Shown: positions 50,848 to 61,835, numbered from the stretch's first letter. The stretch: DNA of 64,000 bases from Nitrospira sp. (GCA_019636875.1 JAHBWR010000006.1:1-64000), one strand, 5' to 3'. Numbers and translations: made by a program. The notes: generated by a model not told the origin, from the sequence alone.

Positions 50848-50900
50848 GCACATGCTGTGCCTTGCTAGCAATTAGCTAAGCATGTGAAAGTATTGATACT
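50848..50900. promoter_or_regulatory. Nested palindromes upstream of the polysaccharide operon
   Basis: Several symmetric elements are packed in 53 nt, 48-100 nt before the regulator start. GCACA TGC TGTGC (50848-50860), TTGCTAGCAA (50862-50871), TTAGCTAA (50872-50879), CACATGC (50849-50855) paired with GCATGTG (50880-50886), and AGTATTGATACT (50889-50900). Such clusters are typical of operator regions bound by RHH or other dimeric repressors. A weak minus-strand sigma-70 pair (TTGGCT, 17 nt, TAATAG) lies just upstream of this block, nearer comEC. Confidence 0.5.
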
Positions 50901-51021
50901 CTTGTAGTGATCTATTAGCGTCTAGGCCAAGAAGAGCCAAAAACTGTCCTTCCTAACCGGTCTTGTACGGTGGAGAGGATCGAGATGAGGAAGTCCTAAC
51001 TGCTGAAAAGGAGTGGGTTCT

Positions 51022-53538
51022 TCAGTTAAATGACGCAACCAGTCGGTTCCAGTTGCGGTATTCACAACGCCAGGGACAGTTCACTAGGTCAACGGGTTTC
51101 AGGATGAGATCACGCATGCGTCCCACGGTGAGCTCAGATGTCGATAGTCGACCCGTGACCCAGACGGCTCCGTCAAGATCCGTGCGATAGATGCTCGCCT
51201 CCTGATCCATATAGGCTTGAAGCACCGACTCTACGGGATGTCCATATGGGTTCCCCGCTCCAACCGATATGACGGCATACCGCGGGTGAACTTGTCGGAT
51301 CCAATCATGATCAACAGAGCTGCGTGCTCCATGGTGTGGTACTTTCAATACCGTCACAGGATGTCGACCGTCGGCCGTTAGGCGGCTCAAGCCTCCGGCT
51401 TCAATATCGGCTGCAAACAAAATCGAGGACGCACCGCAGTGTAGTTTTGATACGATGGACTGGTTGTTCAATGAGGTTCCGCCTTGGAATGTGATCACAT
51501 TAAGCGCTGGGGAGCGTTCGGGTGGGTTGAGAATGGTCAAACGACAGGGGCCGGAAGGCAACAGGTCTTGCCCGAGCGTTGCGATGTGTTCATCGATTCC
51601 TCGAACACGAAGAGCGGATCGTAGCTCCTGGGAGAATTGCTCGGATCGTACAATGCCACTTCCCCAAAACTGACCGATGGAGAAATGACGAAGTATCCAA
51701 ATGAGGCCGCCCACATGATCGACTTGATCATGCGTGGCAATAATCAAATCAAGATGGGAAATCCCGCGGTTCCACAAGAAGGGTGCGAGGACCATTTTCC
51801 CTACATCAAACTTCTCGTGACGCGTCCCCCCGTCGATCAGCACAATCCTTCCGTCGGGGAGCTCGACGACGGCACTATCTCCTTGGCCAACGTCGAGAAA
51901 GGTGACTCGCCACCGGTCTCCATCTCCACGCAAACCGGGATGCATCAACCACCAAATGAGCAGGAAGACCAATGTGCCGGCACCTACTAGCCGAGCACGA
52001 TGCGGCAGCGTTCGAATAACAAGAAAGAGACCGCCACAGTAAAAGAGGACCATCATGGGTATCGAAGGTGCCGGTACATACCACTCCCCTCCGGGAATAC
52101 CAGCGCACCACCGTAGGCCCGTTACCATATAGTGGAAGAAAGGTGCGAGCCAATCTCCCATGATCAAGAAATTGTTCCCGGTGACAATAGTCCATACCGC
52201 GGCCAGTAAACCAAGAGGGACAAGGACCAGACCTGTAAAGGGGACAGCCAGGAGGTTCGTGATGACTCCCATCCATGGAACTTGGTTGAAATAGAATGCG
52301 ACCAAGGGAAGGGTTGCCAATGTGACTGTTCCACTGATCATGAGGGTGCTGAGGATAGCGCTCGTGATACGAGAGTGAGGATGCCGATGGGGAGCTGTTT
52401 CGTCCTTATTCTCAACTTGTATGTGAGCAAGCAAACTGATTATCGCTAGAACGGAGAGAAAGGAGAGTTGAAAAGAGATGTCAAAGACTGCTCGAGGATC
52501 ATGCAACACAATGATCAGAAGAGCCGCTGCCATCGCATGTCCGAGATGACGTTGGTGCCCAAGCCAGACCGTCGCCATTCCTAAGGTAATCATGATAAGC
52601 GAACGGATCGTTGCCAATTCGGCTCCCGCCAATACTGCATACAGGGCAACCGCTGGCCAGGTGAGAAGAATGGCAATCTGAGATGGCGTGATTTTCCGAG
52701 ATATCGTTAACAAGAGCGCAGACGGAAGCCATAGGATGGATCGTTTCACCAATCCAAATAATACGACGGCGACTAGCCCGAGATGGGAACCGGAGATCGA
52801 GAGGAGGTGAACGGTACCTGTGATCATGAACCATTCCTGAATCTCCTGCTCAAGATAGCCACGCTCACCGATGATCATGCCGAGATAGACTCCCAATGCA
52901 GGCTGACTCAAGGTGTGGATGGCCGCCTGTCGTACGATGTTCCTCCACTGATCAATTTGGCTCCAAATGTGCCATCGACCTGTGAGTGGCCGTTCGATGA
53001 GTGCTACTGCGTCAGGACCACTCAGTGCAGCGACAAAATCGATGCCCTGATGCACCATATATGTGGCATAGTCGAATCCAGATGGGTTCCAAGATCCTTT
53101 GGGGCGGTGAATAGTTCCCTGGAACCTAACGCGATCACCCTGATGTAGTGTCAGGCTAGGATTGCGCCATATCACGCGTATGCGGTTGCACATTTCTGAC
53201 GTGTCATCGGTATCGACGATCACGGTCTGACGTCCTACTCCATGCTGAACTGGTAGAACCACTCGTCCGGAGATGCTAGCCCTACGGCTCTCTTGAAAAT
53301 CCAAGGAAGTTGGATGAAAAGTTGGTGCGGGAATGAGGAGACTCCAATACACCACCCCTGACAAAAGACTCAGATACAGAGGGAGTGTTCGCTGTATGTC
53401 CAGGTGGCCGCCCCGTTCAAGGAGAGTGAACCCAAAGGCGGTGGCAGCCAATAGTGTGATTGAAGAAATCGGGAAAAGGGGAAGCTGAGATCCAACCAGA
53501 AGACCAACGAGAAATGCTACCGTGAGGAATGGGAGCAT
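51022..53538 (-). CDS. comEC: DNA internalisation/competence protein ComEC/Rec2
   Basis: An 838-residue inner-membrane protein that carries single-stranded DNA into the cytosol during natural transformation. N-terminal short membrane and OB-fold region, a central competence domain with about ten transmembrane helices (including GTVHLLSISGSHLGLVAVVL), then a C-terminal metallo-beta-lactamase-like domain with THDQVDHVGGLIW and LKVPHHGARSSVD. The histidine-rich site is mostly intact, with THDQVDH for the more common THxHxDH. With type IV pili and PilT/PilU present, the cell could take up DNA. It is the last gene of the haem-folate-glmM operon. Confidence 0.95.
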   Translation of the reverse strand: MLPFLTVAFLVGLLVGSQLPLFPISSITLLAATAFGFTLLERGGHLDIQRTLPLYLSLLSGVVYWSLLIPAPTFHPTSLDFQESRRASISGRVVLPVQHGVGRQTVIVDTDDTSEMCNRIRVIWRNPSLTLHQGDRVRFQGTIHRPKGSWNPSGFDYATYMVHQGIDFVAALSGPDAVALIERPLTGRWHIWSQIDQWRNIVRQAAIHTLSQPALGVYLGMIIGERGYLEQEIQEWFMITGTVHLLSISGSHLGLVAVVLFGLVKRSILWLPSALLLTISRKITPSQIAILLTWPAVALYAVLAGAELATIRSLIMITLGMATVWLGHQRHLGHAMAAALLIIVLHDPRAVFDISFQLSFLSVLAIISLLAHIQVENKDETAPHRHPHSRITSAILSTLMISGTVTLATLPLVAFYFNQVPWMGVITNLLAVPFTGLVLVPLGLLAAVWTIVTGNNFLIMGDWLAPFFHYMVTGLRWCAGIPGGEWYVPAPSIPMMVLFYCGGLFLVIRTLPHRARLVGAGTLVFLLIWWLMHPGLRGDGDRWRVTFLDVGQGDSAVVELPDGRIVLIDGGTRHEKFDVGKMVLAPFLWNRGISHLDLIIATHDQVDHVGGLIWILRHFSIGQFWGSGIVRSEQFSQELRSALRVRGIDEHIATLGQDLLPSGPCRLTILNPPERSPALNVITFQGGTSLNNQSIVSKLHCGASSILFAADIEAGGLSRLTADGRHPVTVLKVPHHGARSSVDHDWIRQVHPRYAVISVGAGNPYGHPVESVLQAYMDQEASIYRTDLDGAVWVTGRLSTSELTVGRMRDLILKPVDLVNCPWRCEYRNWNRLVASFN

Positions 53539-53567
53539 GAGCGGCTCTCGTGCTCAAGAAGGAACGA

Positions 53568-54917
53568 TCAGCAGAGATGATCACGTATGATACTGGCGAG
53601 GTCGTCAGCAATCTCTTTTACGATCGTAGAATGTTCCCCCTCTACCATGATTCGGAGTAAGGGCTCAGTGCCGGAATATCGAATCACGACACGCCCGCTT
53701 CCGTTCAATCGTCGACTACTTTCTTGGATCGCTCGATCAATGGCAGGAATAGTCTCCAAGACTGGTTTCTGTTTGACATGGATGTTGACCAAGATCTGAG
53801 GAACGGCTGCCATGGCTTTCGCCAACTCTGACAAGGGTTTCTTGGTTCGTTTCAGTAAGGACAACAGCTGGAGTGCTGAGATGAGGCCGTCTCCCGTCGT
53901 GTTATGGTCGAGAAAAATAAAATGTCCGGATTGCTCTCCGCCGAAGTTATACCCTTCAGCCAACATGCGTTCGAGCAAGTAACGATCTCCGACAGGTGTT
54001 CGTACCAGCTTAATCCCTGCTTTGGCCATCGAGAGCTCTAACCCAAAATTACTCATCACGGTTCCAACTAGCGTCTGTTTGGTCAGGAGCCCATTCTGGT
54101 GAAGATCGAGCCCCAGCGCAGCCATCACATGGTCTCCGTCAATGATCGCCCCTTGCTCACAAACAAATACGGCCCGATCGGCATCCCCATCGAGCGCAAT
54201 ACCAATGTCTGCCTTCTGACGCAGCACGGTCTCTTGTAGAAGCTCTGGATGAACTGCGCCGCAACCAGCATTGATGTTCATTCCATTTGGCTTACTCCCG
54301 ATGACTTCCACGGATGCTCCCAATTCTCTGAGGACGGTCGGAGCGACTTTGTATGCGGCGCCGTTCGCGCAATCAACAACAAGCTTGAGTCCTTGAAAGT
54401 CCAAGTCTTTCGGCAAGGATCGCTTCGTGAATTCGATATACCGTCCTTCAGCATCATCTATGCGGTATGCTTTGCCGATCAGATCTGCCGTCGGACGGAG
54501 ATGACGAATTTCGTCGGATACGATCAACTCCTCGATCCGAGCTTCAACGTCGTCCGGAAGCTTGAACCCATTGCTGGAAAAGAACTTAATGCCGTTGTCT
54601 TGGTAGGGATTGTGTGAGGCAGAAATCACCACACCGGCATCCGCACGGAGGCTCCTGGTTAAAAATGCAATCGCAGGAGTCGGCATGGGGCCTACCACCA
54701 ATACATCGACACCCATGGAGCAGATCCCAGCCATAAGAGCGGATTCCAACATGTAACCAGAAATCCTGGTATCCTTTCCGATCACGATCTGATGACGCCC
54801 AGCACGTCGCATGAAGATGTGCGCCGCCGCTCGACCAAGTTGCATTGCCATTTCGCTGGTCATGGGATCAAGATTTGCGACCCCTCGTACCCCATCCGTA
54901 CCAAATAATTTACGCAT
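53568..54917 (-). CDS. glmM: Phosphoglucosamine mutase
   Basis: A 449-residue enzyme that converts glucosamine-6-phosphate to glucosamine-1-phosphate for UDP-GlcNAc, peptidoglycan and LPS synthesis. It has [13 protein letters not shown] at the N-terminus, catalytic Ser101 in [18 protein letters not shown], the metal loop [20 protein letters not shown] and the phosphate-binding [11 protein letters not shown]. The ATG at 54917 is used because AGGAG precedes it and the family starts MRKLFGTDG; it overlaps folP by 8 nt. The conserved order folP-glmM supports the identification. Confidence 0.97.
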   Translation of the reverse strand: MRKLFGTDGVRGVANLDPMTSEMAMQLGRAAAHIFMRRAGRHQIVIGKDTRISGYMLESALMAGICSMGVDVLVVGPMPTPAIAFLTRSLRADAGVVISASHNPYQDNGIKFFSSNGFKLPDDVEARIEELIVSDEIRHLRPTADLIGKAYRIDDAEGRYIEFTKRSLPKDLDFQGLKLVVDCANGAAYKVAPTVLRELGASVEVIGSKPNGMNINAGCGAVHPELLQETVLRQKADIGIALDGDADRAVFVCEQGAIIDGDHVMAALGLDLHQNGLLTKQTLVGTVMSNFGLELSMAKAGIKLVRTPVGDRYLLERMLAEGYNFGGEQSGHFIFLDHNTTGDGLISALQLLSLLKRTKKPLSELAKAMAAVPQILVNIHVKQKPVLETIPAIDRAIQESSRRLNGSGRVVIRYSGTEPLLRIMVEGEHSTIVKEIADDLASIIRDHLC

Positions 54918-55824
54918 TGTACTCCTGTCCAATAGCGGTCCAGTGAGGGCTTAACGCAGCCGCCATTTTAACGACGTCGATGGTCATTGCAACGTCATGA
55001 ACACGGATAATGTGAGCGCCACGATCAACAGCGAGAGCAACAGCTGCTGCCGTTCCCCACTCCCGGTGTTCCACAGATTTCCCGACAACATTTCCGATGA
55101 AACCTTTCCGTGATAGTCCAACGAGTACAGGACAATTCAACACCAAGAAAGCGGATAGTTGTTTTAGTAGATCGAGGTTATGGGATACGAGCTTACCAAA
55201 ACCAAATCCTGGATCAAGGATGATGTTGGTTCGGGCAATCCCCGCCCGAATAGCGGTTTGGACACGTTCGTCAAGGAATTGCAACACGTCTGCGCCAACG
55301 TTGAAGTAGTGGGGAGACTGCTGCATGGTCTGCGGGGTCCCCTGCATGTGCATCAAGACGACGGCAGCGTGTGAGCGCGCGATGACAGAGGCCATGGCCG
55401 GGTCCTCTCGCAGGGCACTTACATCGTTGATGATGGAGGCGCCACTCTCTAACGCGCGTGCGGCCACGTGCGATTTGGTGGTGTCAACCGAGATAGGAGT
55501 TGTCACTTGGCGAGCCAACCCTTCAACGACCGGGATGACGCGGGCCAGTTCCTCTTGCTCAGTGACCGGGCTTGCACCAGGCCTGGTTGATTCCCCTCCA
55601 ATGTCGATAATATCTGCCCCGTGTTGGATAAGTTCCAGGGCATGCGCAATGGCGAGCTCCGGTGATGCATATCGTCCACCATCATAGAACGAGTCGGGAG
55701 TGACATTCACGACTCCCATGATCAATGGACGTGTCGCACAGTGTATCTTGCTTCCTTTGGCAAGAAACCAATGCCCTGGTTGCAATGGATGTTGATGGCG
55801 TGAGACCTGATCCAACTCTTTCAC
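54910..55824 (-). CDS. folP: Dihydropteroate synthase
   Basis: A 304-residue TIM-barrel enzyme that joins p-aminobenzoate to dihydropterin pyrophosphate in folate synthesis; it is the sulfonamide target. Motifs: [33 protein letters not shown], and [15 protein letters not shown] near the end. An N-terminal extension of about 30 residues precedes the first strand, common in this branch. It follows ftsH after 140 nt that hold a hairpin, and overlaps glmM. Confidence 0.96.
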   Translation of the reverse strand: MKELDQVSRHQHPLQPGHWFLAKGSKIHCATRPLIMGVVNVTPDSFYDGGRYASPELAIAHALELIQHGADIIDIGGESTRPGASPVTEQEELARVIPVVEGLARQVTTPISVDTTKSHVAARALESGASIINDVSALREDPAMASVIARSHAAVVLMHMQGTPQTMQQSPHYFNVGADVLQFLDERVQTAIRAGIARTNIILDPGFGFGKLVSHNLDLLKQLSAFLVLNCPVLVGLSRKGFIGNVVGKSVEHREWGTAAAVALAVDRGAHIIRVHDVAMTIDVVKMAAALSPHWTAIGQEYNA

Positions 55825-55917
55825 CTAGCGAAGAAAAATCCAGCATAACGGTTGGCTGATGCGAGACGGCCTCTCATGGATCGATTAGAGCATCCGTGTA
55901 CGTTGCTGTCTGAATAG

Positions 55918-55945
55918 GACGGCTCCCACATCAGTGGGAGCCGTC
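55918..55945 (-). terminator. Strong hairpin between ftsH and folP
   Basis: GACGGCTCCCAC (55918-55929), loop ATCA, GTGGGAGCCGTC (55934-55945): a perfect 12-bp stem. Read on the minus strand it comes 19 nt after the ftsH stop. No T-tract follows, so it may be a weak terminator, an attenuator or an RNA-stability element rather than a full intrinsic terminator. Confidence 0.5.
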
Positions 55946-55964
55946 GCTGAATGTCTCTGTCAAT

Positions 55965-57776
55965 CTAGGCAGGAACGGTTTCAGAGGAGGATTGCAACAG
56001 AATCTGGTCGATTTCTGGGGCGTCCAATACTTCTTTTTCAAGGAGCGCCTCTGCCAAAGCTTTGAGGCTTGTCATCTGCTCTGTCAGCACGCGCTTTGCG
56101 CGATCATAATTCTCAGTCACAAACCGCTTGACCTCAAGGTCTATTTCAAGTGCCACCTGATCACTGACATCTCGTTTGGCGGTAAAGTCTCGACCGAGAA
56201 ATACTGAATCTTCTTTTTGCCCAAATGTCAGAGGCCCCAACTTTTCGCTCATACCCCATTCACAGACCATTTTTCGAGCAAGTTCGGTTGCACGCTCAAG
56301 GTCGTTGCCGGCTCCGGTCGTGACATGCTTAAACACGAGCTCCTCTGCAACCCGTCCACCCATGAGAATGGCCAGTGTGTTGTAGAGAAACTCTTTGGAA
56401 TAGTTATGCCGGTCATCGGTTGGTAGCTGCATTGTGACACCGAGTGCCCGACCCCTTGGAATAATCGTGACTTTATGCACCGGATCGGTACCAGGCAAGA
56501 GTTTTGCCATCAGTGCGTGGCCCGCTTCGTGGTAGGCCGTGACTCTCTTCTCCTCGTCAGTGAGAATCATGCTCTTGCGCTCGGCCCCCATCATGACCTT
56601 GTCCTTGGCCATTTCAAAGTCGATGTTTTCAACTTCTTTTTTGTTTTGCCGAGCCGCCCACAGGGCGGCTTCATTGACCAAGTTTTCGAGGTCAGCTCCT
56701 GAAAACCCAGGTGTTCCTCTGGCAATCTTGTCAATTTCCACATTCGCTGCGACGGGCACTTTCTTGGTATGAACTTTCAAGATTTCAGAGCGTCCGCGGA
56801 GGTCGGGGCGATTGACGACGACCTGTCGATCAAAACGGCCAGGTCTGAGCAACGCCGGGTCGAGTACGTCCGGTCGGTTCGTCGCAGCGACCAAAATAAC
56901 ACCCTCGGTCGTATCGAATCCGTCCATTTCCACGAGTAGCTGGTTGAGCGTTTGTTCCCGCTCATCGTGACCACCACCAAGACCCGCTCCTCGCAACCGG
57001 CCAACTGCATCGATTTCATCGATAAAAATAATGCATGGGGCATGTTTCTTCCCCTGCTCAAACAGATCACGAACACGAGAGGCTCCTACTCCGACGAACA
57101 TCTCAACGAAATCTGAGCCGCTGATACTGAAGAAGGGTACACCCGCTTCGCCGGCGATGGCTTTCGCCAGTAACGTCTTTCCGGTTCCGGGAGGCCCGAC
57201 GACCAAGACACCCTTTGGAATACGTCCTCCGAGCTTCTGAAACTTCCTCGGATCTTTCAGGAACTCGATGATTTCGAGAACTTCTTCCTTAGCCTCATCG
57301 ACACCGGCGACGTCCGAGAAGGTAACCTTTTTTCTTTCTTCCGTGAGCATGCGTGCACGGCTCTTCCCGAACGACAGCGCTTTATTCCCACCAATCTGCA
57401 TCTGCCGCATCAGGAAAAACCACAAGCCCAGAAAGAGAATGAACGGACCCCATGTCACTAGAAAGGTGATGTACCATGGACTTTCATCTGGTGGCTTCAC
57501 TTCGATCTGAACGTCCCGTTCCCGGAGGATTTTGACAAAGTCAGGATAATCGGCTGAGTAGGTTCGAATGCGTGTCTTGTCCTTCAGGACACCACTCATG
57601 TTGTTGCCCTTGATGATGACTTTTTCAAAATCTCCCTTATCGAGCTTCGCCATGAAATCACTGAATATGACTTCTTCTTCCGGCGCGTGAGTCGGTACAC
57701 TAAACAGATTGAAGAGGAGAATCATGAACAAGCCGACAACTACCCAAAAGAGCAAGTTCTTGACCCGGGAATTCAT
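55965..57776 (-). CDS. ftsH: ATP-dependent zinc metalloprotease FtsH
   Basis: A 603-residue membrane AAA protease that degrades unassembled membrane proteins and regulators. Two transmembrane helices flank a short periplasmic domain (about 8-25 and 105-120). The AAA module has Walker A GPPGTGKT, Walker [12 protein letters not shown] and the arginine-finger region [18 protein letters not shown]. The protease domain carries the zinc motif HEAGHAL. Length is normal. A 113-nt gap with an AT-rich stretch separates it from hpt, and a promoter may lie there (TTGTGA with TTAACA 17 nt on), so ftsH may also be expressed separately. Confidence 0.97.
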   Translation of the reverse strand: MNSRVKNLLFWVVVGLFMILLFNLFSVPTHAPEEEVIFSDFMAKLDKGDFEKVIIKGNNMSGVLKDKTRIRTYSADYPDFVKILRERDVQIEVKPPDESPWYITFLVTWGPFILFLGLWFFLMRQMQIGGNKALSFGKSRARMLTEERKKVTFSDVAGVDEAKEEVLEIIEFLKDPRKFQKLGGRIPKGVLVVGPPGTGKTLLAKAIAGEAGVPFFSISGSDFVEMFVGVGASRVRDLFEQGKKHAPCIIFIDEIDAVGRLRGAGLGGGHDEREQTLNQLLVEMDGFDTTEGVILVAATNRPDVLDPALLRPGRFDRQVVVNRPDLRGRSEILKVHTKKVPVAANVEIDKIARGTPGFSGADLENLVNEAALWAARQNKKEVENIDFEMAKDKVMMGAERKSMILTDEEKRVTAYHEAGHALMAKLLPGTDPVHKVTIIPRGRALGVTMQLPTDDRHNYSKEFLYNTLAILMGGRVAEELVFKHVTTGAGNDLERATELARKMVCEWGMSEKLGPLTFGQKEDSVFLGRDFTAKRDVSDQVALEIDLEVKRFVTENYDRAKRVLTEQMTSLKALAEALLEKEVLDAPEIDQILLQSSSETVPA

Positions 57777-57889
57777 CCAGTTCTCCTTGGCCGGGATGTT
57801 GGAAGCAACGTGTTGAAAAGTCGTAGTGATGTTAACATAGCCTTGCGCAAATTCACAACAGCTCGTGAAAAAACGAACGTGCGAAACAG

Positions 57890-58432
57890 TTATGTCTCGT
57901 GCTCGTTCAACTGATCGAGGACGGCGAGATAAGGAAGGTTGCGATACTTCTGCTGGTAATCAAGTCCGTACCCCACGATATACTCGTTCTGCACTCTGAA
58001 GCCAACATAATCCACCTGCACGTTGACCACTCGGCGTTCCGGCTTGCTCAGTAACGTGCAGATCTTGATGCTGTTCGGTTTCCGCTTTGCCAACGTTTTC
58101 ATCAGATACTGGACCGTCAACCCTGAATCGACAATGTCCTCGACAAGGAGCACATCCTTGCCTTTGATCTTTTCGGTCAGTTCCGTGACCAACTTCACCT
58201 TCCCGGAGGTCTTTGCCCGAGTCCCGTAGCTGGTCACGATGATAAAATCGACACGGACCGGAATTCGGATGGCGCGGGCGAGGTCGGCAAAAAAAGCGTA
58301 GGCGCCTTTCAATACCCCGACAAGTACCAGGTCTGTACCAGCATAATCGGTGCTGATCTGCCGTCCTAGTTCTCTGATACGACTCCGCATTTGTTCCTGG
58401 GTGACGATTGGGCGTCCGAACATCCGTTCCAT
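57890..58432 (-). CDS. hpt: Hypoxanthine phosphoribosyltransferase
   Basis: A 180-residue type I PRTase that salvages hypoxanthine and guanine using PRPP. The PRPP loop is [17 protein letters not shown], with the catalytic acidic pair. [18 protein letters not shown] and [20 protein letters not shown] are the other family regions. Start ATG 58432 is one base from the tilS stop codon (1-nt gap) with AAGGA about 10 nt upstream. tilS-hpt-ftsH is a widely conserved gene order. Confidence 0.95.
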   Translation of the reverse strand: MERMFGRPIVTQEQMRSRIRELGRQISTDYAGTDLVLVGVLKGAYAFFADLARAIRIPVRVDFIIVTSYGTRAKTSGKVKLVTELTEKIKGKDVLLVEDIVDSGLTVQYLMKTLAKRKPNSIKICTLLSKPERRVVNVQVDYVGFRVQNEYIVGYGLDYQQKYRNLPYLAVLDQLNEHET

Positions 58433-58433
58433 C

Positions 58434-59897
58434 TCACACAGTTCCTTCCCTTAAAGGTGGATCCTCAACGGTGAATACAAGGCAGCGTTCCGTCGCGGCG
58501 GTGGGGAGCCAGCGCTGATCTTGCCGATAGCCCACGACCCACACGATTCCTTCCGGTGCCACGACCAGTGGAATACAAGAACGGACGGACTTGGGAATTT
58601 TGAGATCAGTAAAAAAATCCTGGAGCTTCTTTGAATGCCCATCCATACCGCATGGTTGAAATCGGTCACCGGGTACCCAATTTCGCACCATGAGGGGTTG
58701 AGAGATGCGAGCAGCGTCTACCACGATCCGATTCCGTTCCGGTTGTGCCGGAGCGTCCCTGCATGCTTGGGGTTGTACATGAAGTCGCTGACCCGTTCCG
58801 GGCCACATGAGAGAACCAGGTACACCCATGTCGTGTCGGAGGCAGAAGGACTGATCACGATCAGGAGCGATCAAAGGCTTGTCATGGGGGACAAACCGGA
58901 GATGGTGGTCAGTGACGATCACATGGCCACCCCGAACGTCAATGCGAGAGCCAACCCTCCCACTTGCTGCGATCTGGAGAACTTGATCCACGGTTCGGAG
59001 TCCGAAGGCGTACGGTTGATTGAGGCTCTGTCGAATGACATTGCGGATCCCGCGCCGTTGAAGAGAGCGGGGAAATGTCAGGAGATGGGTTCGATCGACG
59101 GTCCAGCCTCCTTCTGATTCCCATGTCAGAGAGCCTGAGAACAGAGCAGCAGCCTGTTGATCTAGGTAGCGATCATCTTCACGGCAAACGTTCGCGAATC
59201 GGCGGAGTGCTCCAAGGCTTGTCGGCGCCAACTGATTGAAGACCGGAACCAGCTCATGTCTAATTCGATTTCGCAGGTAGAGGGGTTTCGTGTTGCTGGA
59301 ATCCTCACGGAATGGTAACCCGGAATGCAGGAGATAGCTGAGAATGTCTTGACGTCCGGTTTCGTACAGAGGTCGGATGATCCAGCCATCTCGATCAGCC
59401 GGCATACCAGCGAGTCCGGTGAGCCCGGTTCCGCGAAGTAACCACAGCAAGATCGTTTCAGCCTGGTCATCTGCTGTATGGCCGAGCACGATACGGTGCG
59501 CTCCACACTGTTTGGCAATTTCCGAAAACGTCTGATAGCGAAGGTGACGAGCCATGGCTTGGAGTGAGGATTGCTTGGACTGCTCATGCAGATGGAGCCG
59601 TCGGACATGGAGGGGAATGTTCAATTCTCTGCAGCGGGCTGTGACGAACGCTTGGTCACCCTCCGACTCGGATCCGCGCAGTCCATAGTTACAGTGAACG
59701 GCCGTCAGGGTCAGCGACCATTCCGGACGGAGGCTGTCCAGCAGCGACAACAACGCCATGGAATCGGGCCCACCGGAAACGGCAACCAAGAGGTGGTGCC
59801 GATGGTGAAACAGATCTGAGGCCCGAACGGTGCGGACCATGCGATGAAGTAAGGGCGGCCAAGATTTACGGGGAGAATTCATGACGGCTGGAGGCAA
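58434..59897 (-). CDS. tilS: tRNA(Ile)-lysidine synthetase
   Basis: A 487-residue enzyme that attaches lysine to C34 of tRNA-Ile(CAU), so that AUA is read as isoleucine. The PP-loop is VAVSGGPDSMALLSLL. HRIVLGHTADDQAETILLWLLRGTG and the second conserved block LRNRIRHELVPVFN are intact, with the C-terminal tRNA-binding domain (about 400-487). The start may be the ATG at 59882 (MNSPRKSWPP). It lies 7 nt after the ribF stop. Confidence 0.95.
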   Translation of the reverse strand: MPPAVMNSPRKSWPPLLHRMVRTVRASDLFHHRHHLLVAVSGGPDSMALLSLLDSLRPEWSLTLTAVHCNYGLRGSESEGDQAFVTARCRELNIPLHVRRLHLHEQSKQSSLQAMARHLRYQTFSEIAKQCGAHRIVLGHTADDQAETILLWLLRGTGLTGLAGMPADRDGWIIRPLYETGRQDILSYLLHSGLPFREDSSNTKPLYLRNRIRHELVPVFNQLAPTSLGALRRFANVCREDDRYLDQQAAALFSGSLTWESEGGWTVDRTHLLTFPRSLQRRGIRNVIRQSLNQPYAFGLRTVDQVLQIAASGRVGSRIDVRGGHVIVTDHHLRFVPHDKPLIAPDRDQSFCLRHDMGVPGSLMWPGTGQRLHVQPQACRDAPAQPERNRIVVDAARISQPLMVRNWVPGDRFQPCGMDGHSKKLQDFFTDLKIPKSVRSCIPLVVAPEGIVWVVGYRQDQRWLPTAATERCLVFTVEDPPLREGTV

Positions 59898-59904
59898 TGA
59901 TTCG

Positions 59905-60849
59905 CTACCCTCGGATGGCTTGGTGATGTCGACGAAGAATCGTCTTGGCAGACTCTACATCAGATGCGATCTGACGACTCAGTGCCGTTTCCTCGTCGAA
60001 CTGTGCGTCTCCCCGAATACGTTCAAGAAATTGAACCGTCAGGGTTTGTCCATACAAATCATGGGGTCCATCTAGAAGGCTCACTTCCAACAGTCGTTCT
60101 CTCCCGGCAAAGGTCGGTCTCGTTCCAATGTACGCGACAGAATCGTGCCGTTTATGATCGACGTTCGTGATGGAGGCATAGATCCCGTCGGCTGGCGTGA
60201 CACGGTGGGAAGGCAATTGAATGTTTGCGGTTGGCCATCCTAGAGCCCGGCCCCTCCCCTGGCCTGGGCTGACGATGCCACGAAGTGTGTAGGGGCGTCC
60301 GAGAAGATCAGCCGCCAGATCAACCTGCCCGGACAGAATGAGTTGCCTGATTCGGGTGGAACTGACCACTCCTCCGGCCATGATGACGGGTGAAGTTGGG
60401 TGAACGGTGAAGCCGAATCGTTTTCCGAGGTCGGTCAAATCGTTGATTTTCCCAGCTCGTTTATGTCCAAAAGCAAAATGTTCCCCGACGAACACCTGTT
60501 TTAGTCCCAAGCATTTGGCGAGAATTTGGTCAGCAAATGATTCTGGAGAAAGGGAAGCAAACGCCGGGGTGAATTCCAAGAAGACAACTTCATCGATGCC
60601 TGCCCGTTCAAACAGATCAAGCTTCTCCTCCTCATCGGTCAAGAATCGTAAGTCAGCGTGAGGCGCCAGAATTTTTACCGGGTGAGGATCAAAGGTCAAC
60701 ACCACGGCAGTTCCTTGCGCCTGGCGTGCCGTCTCGACAACCAGCTTCAAGAGTGCCTGATGCCCTCGGTGGTGCCCATCGAAGTTGCCGATCGTACCCA
60801 CCGGATACGGTCGGACAGCCTCGGTACGATATCCTCGTGTTACCTGCAT
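59905..60849 (-). CDS. ribF: Bifunctional riboflavin kinase/FAD synthetase
   Basis: A 314-residue protein that makes FMN and FAD from riboflavin. The N-terminal adenylyltransferase module has GTIGNFDGHHRGHQALL and the C-terminal kinase has GRGRALGWPTANIQLPS with the GIYA strand. Both are normal. It lies 6 nt downstream of hemB, an uncommon but known pairing in this kind of operon. Confidence 0.96.
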   Translation of the reverse strand: MQVTRGYRTEAVRPYPVGTIGNFDGHHRGHQALLKLVVETARQAQGTAVVLTFDPHPVKILAPHADLRFLTDEEEKLDLFERAGIDEVVFLEFTPAFASLSPESFADQILAKCLGLKQVFVGEHFAFGHKRAGKINDLTDLGKRFGFTVHPTSPVIMAGGVVSSTRIRQLILSGQVDLAADLLGRPYTLRGIVSPGQGRGRALGWPTANIQLPSHRVTPADGIYASITNVDHKRHDSVAYIGTRPTFAGRERLLEVSLLDGPHDLYGQTLTVQFLERIRGDAQFDEETALSRQIASDVESAKTILRRHHQAIRG

Positions 60850-60855
60850 GGTCGA

Positions 60856-61827
60856 TCAATGGAGCAGTTTAGCTGCGTCTTTTGAGAAGTACGAGAGGAT
60901 CAGGTCCGCCCCTGCTCGCTTGATCGCCAAGAGCGATTCCATCATCGCACGTGATTCATCGAGCCATCCCGCTTGTGCCGCAGCCTTGATCATACTGTAC
61001 TCGCCACTGACCTGATAGGCCGCTAGAGGAAGCAATGTGCGACTGCGAGCAGCCGTGATGATATCCAGATAAGGCAGGGCCGGCTTGACCATCACGATAT
61101 CAGCTCCTTCCTCAATATCCAGCTCGATTTCTCGGAGGGCTTCACGTGCGTTCGCCGGGTCCATCTGATAGGACTGGCGATCGCCGAATTGTGGACTCGA
61201 GAACGCCGCATCACGAAAAGGTGCGTAGAAACATGAAGAAAATTTGGCGGCGTACGCCAGGATTGGTAGATCTGAGAACCCGGATCGATCCAACTCACTC
61301 CGAATGGCAGCCACTCGCCCATCCATCATGTCTGATGGTGCGACCATGTCGGCTCCAGCTTCGGCATGCGTCCGAGCCATGACCATGAGGCACTCCAGCG
61401 TTTCATCGTTGAGGATCTTGCCGTTCTTCACAATGCCGCAGTGCCCGTGACTGGTATATTCGTCGATGCATACATCGGTGATGACCAGCAACTCTGGCAC
61501 TTGTTGCTTCACGGCGCGGATGGCCCGTTGCACGATCCCATTGGGGTCCCATCCTGAGCTCCCACGCTCATCCTTGTGGTCGGGAATGCCGAATAACATG
61601 ATGGCAGGAATACCGAGCGCCAATATGTCTCCAGCTTCTTTGATAAGCAGATCGACCGACAGCCGGTACTGACCCGGCATCGATGCGATTTCTTCACGAC
61701 GAGCGGTCCCCTCGACGACAAAGAGTGGGTAGATAAAATCTGCCGGGGACAACGTGGTCTCACGGACCATTCTTCGCAAAGATTCATGCTGTCTAAGCCG
61801 TCGGAGACGGTGAATGGGAAATGCCAT
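60856..61827 (-). CDS. hemB: Delta-aminolevulinic acid dehydratase (porphobilinogen synthase)
   Basis: A 323-residue enzyme that condenses two 5-aminolevulinate molecules to porphobilinogen in haem and B12 synthesis. The Schiff-base lysines are Lys195 ([10 protein letters not shown]) and Lys248 ([11 protein letters not shown]). In the metal site ([15 protein letters not shown]) Cys120 and Cys130 are present, but position 122 is Asp instead of the Cys of typical zinc enzymes. It therefore sits between the zinc type (three Cys) and the magnesium type. Located after a CBS-domain gene and before ribF. Confidence 0.97.
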   Translation of the reverse strand: MAFPIHRLRRLRQHESLRRMVRETTLSPADFIYPLFVVEGTARREEIASMPGQYRLSVDLLIKEAGDILALGIPAIMLFGIPDHKDERGSSGWDPNGIVQRAIRAVKQQVPELLVITDVCIDEYTSHGHCGIVKNGKILNDETLECLMVMARTHAEAGADMVAPSDMMDGRVAAIRSELDRSGFSDLPILAYAAKFSSCFYAPFRDAAFSSPQFGDRQSYQMDPANAREALREIELDIEEGADIVMVKPALPYLDIITAARSRTLLPLAAYQVSGEYSMIKAAAQAGWLDESRAMMESLLAIKRAGADLILSYFSKDAAKLLH

Positions 61828-61835
61828 TGCCCGCC

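Noticed and set aside
57777-57889. Promoter upstream of ftsH
   Set aside because: TTGTGA with TTAACA 17 nt on is only a weak match, so it is not called as a feature.
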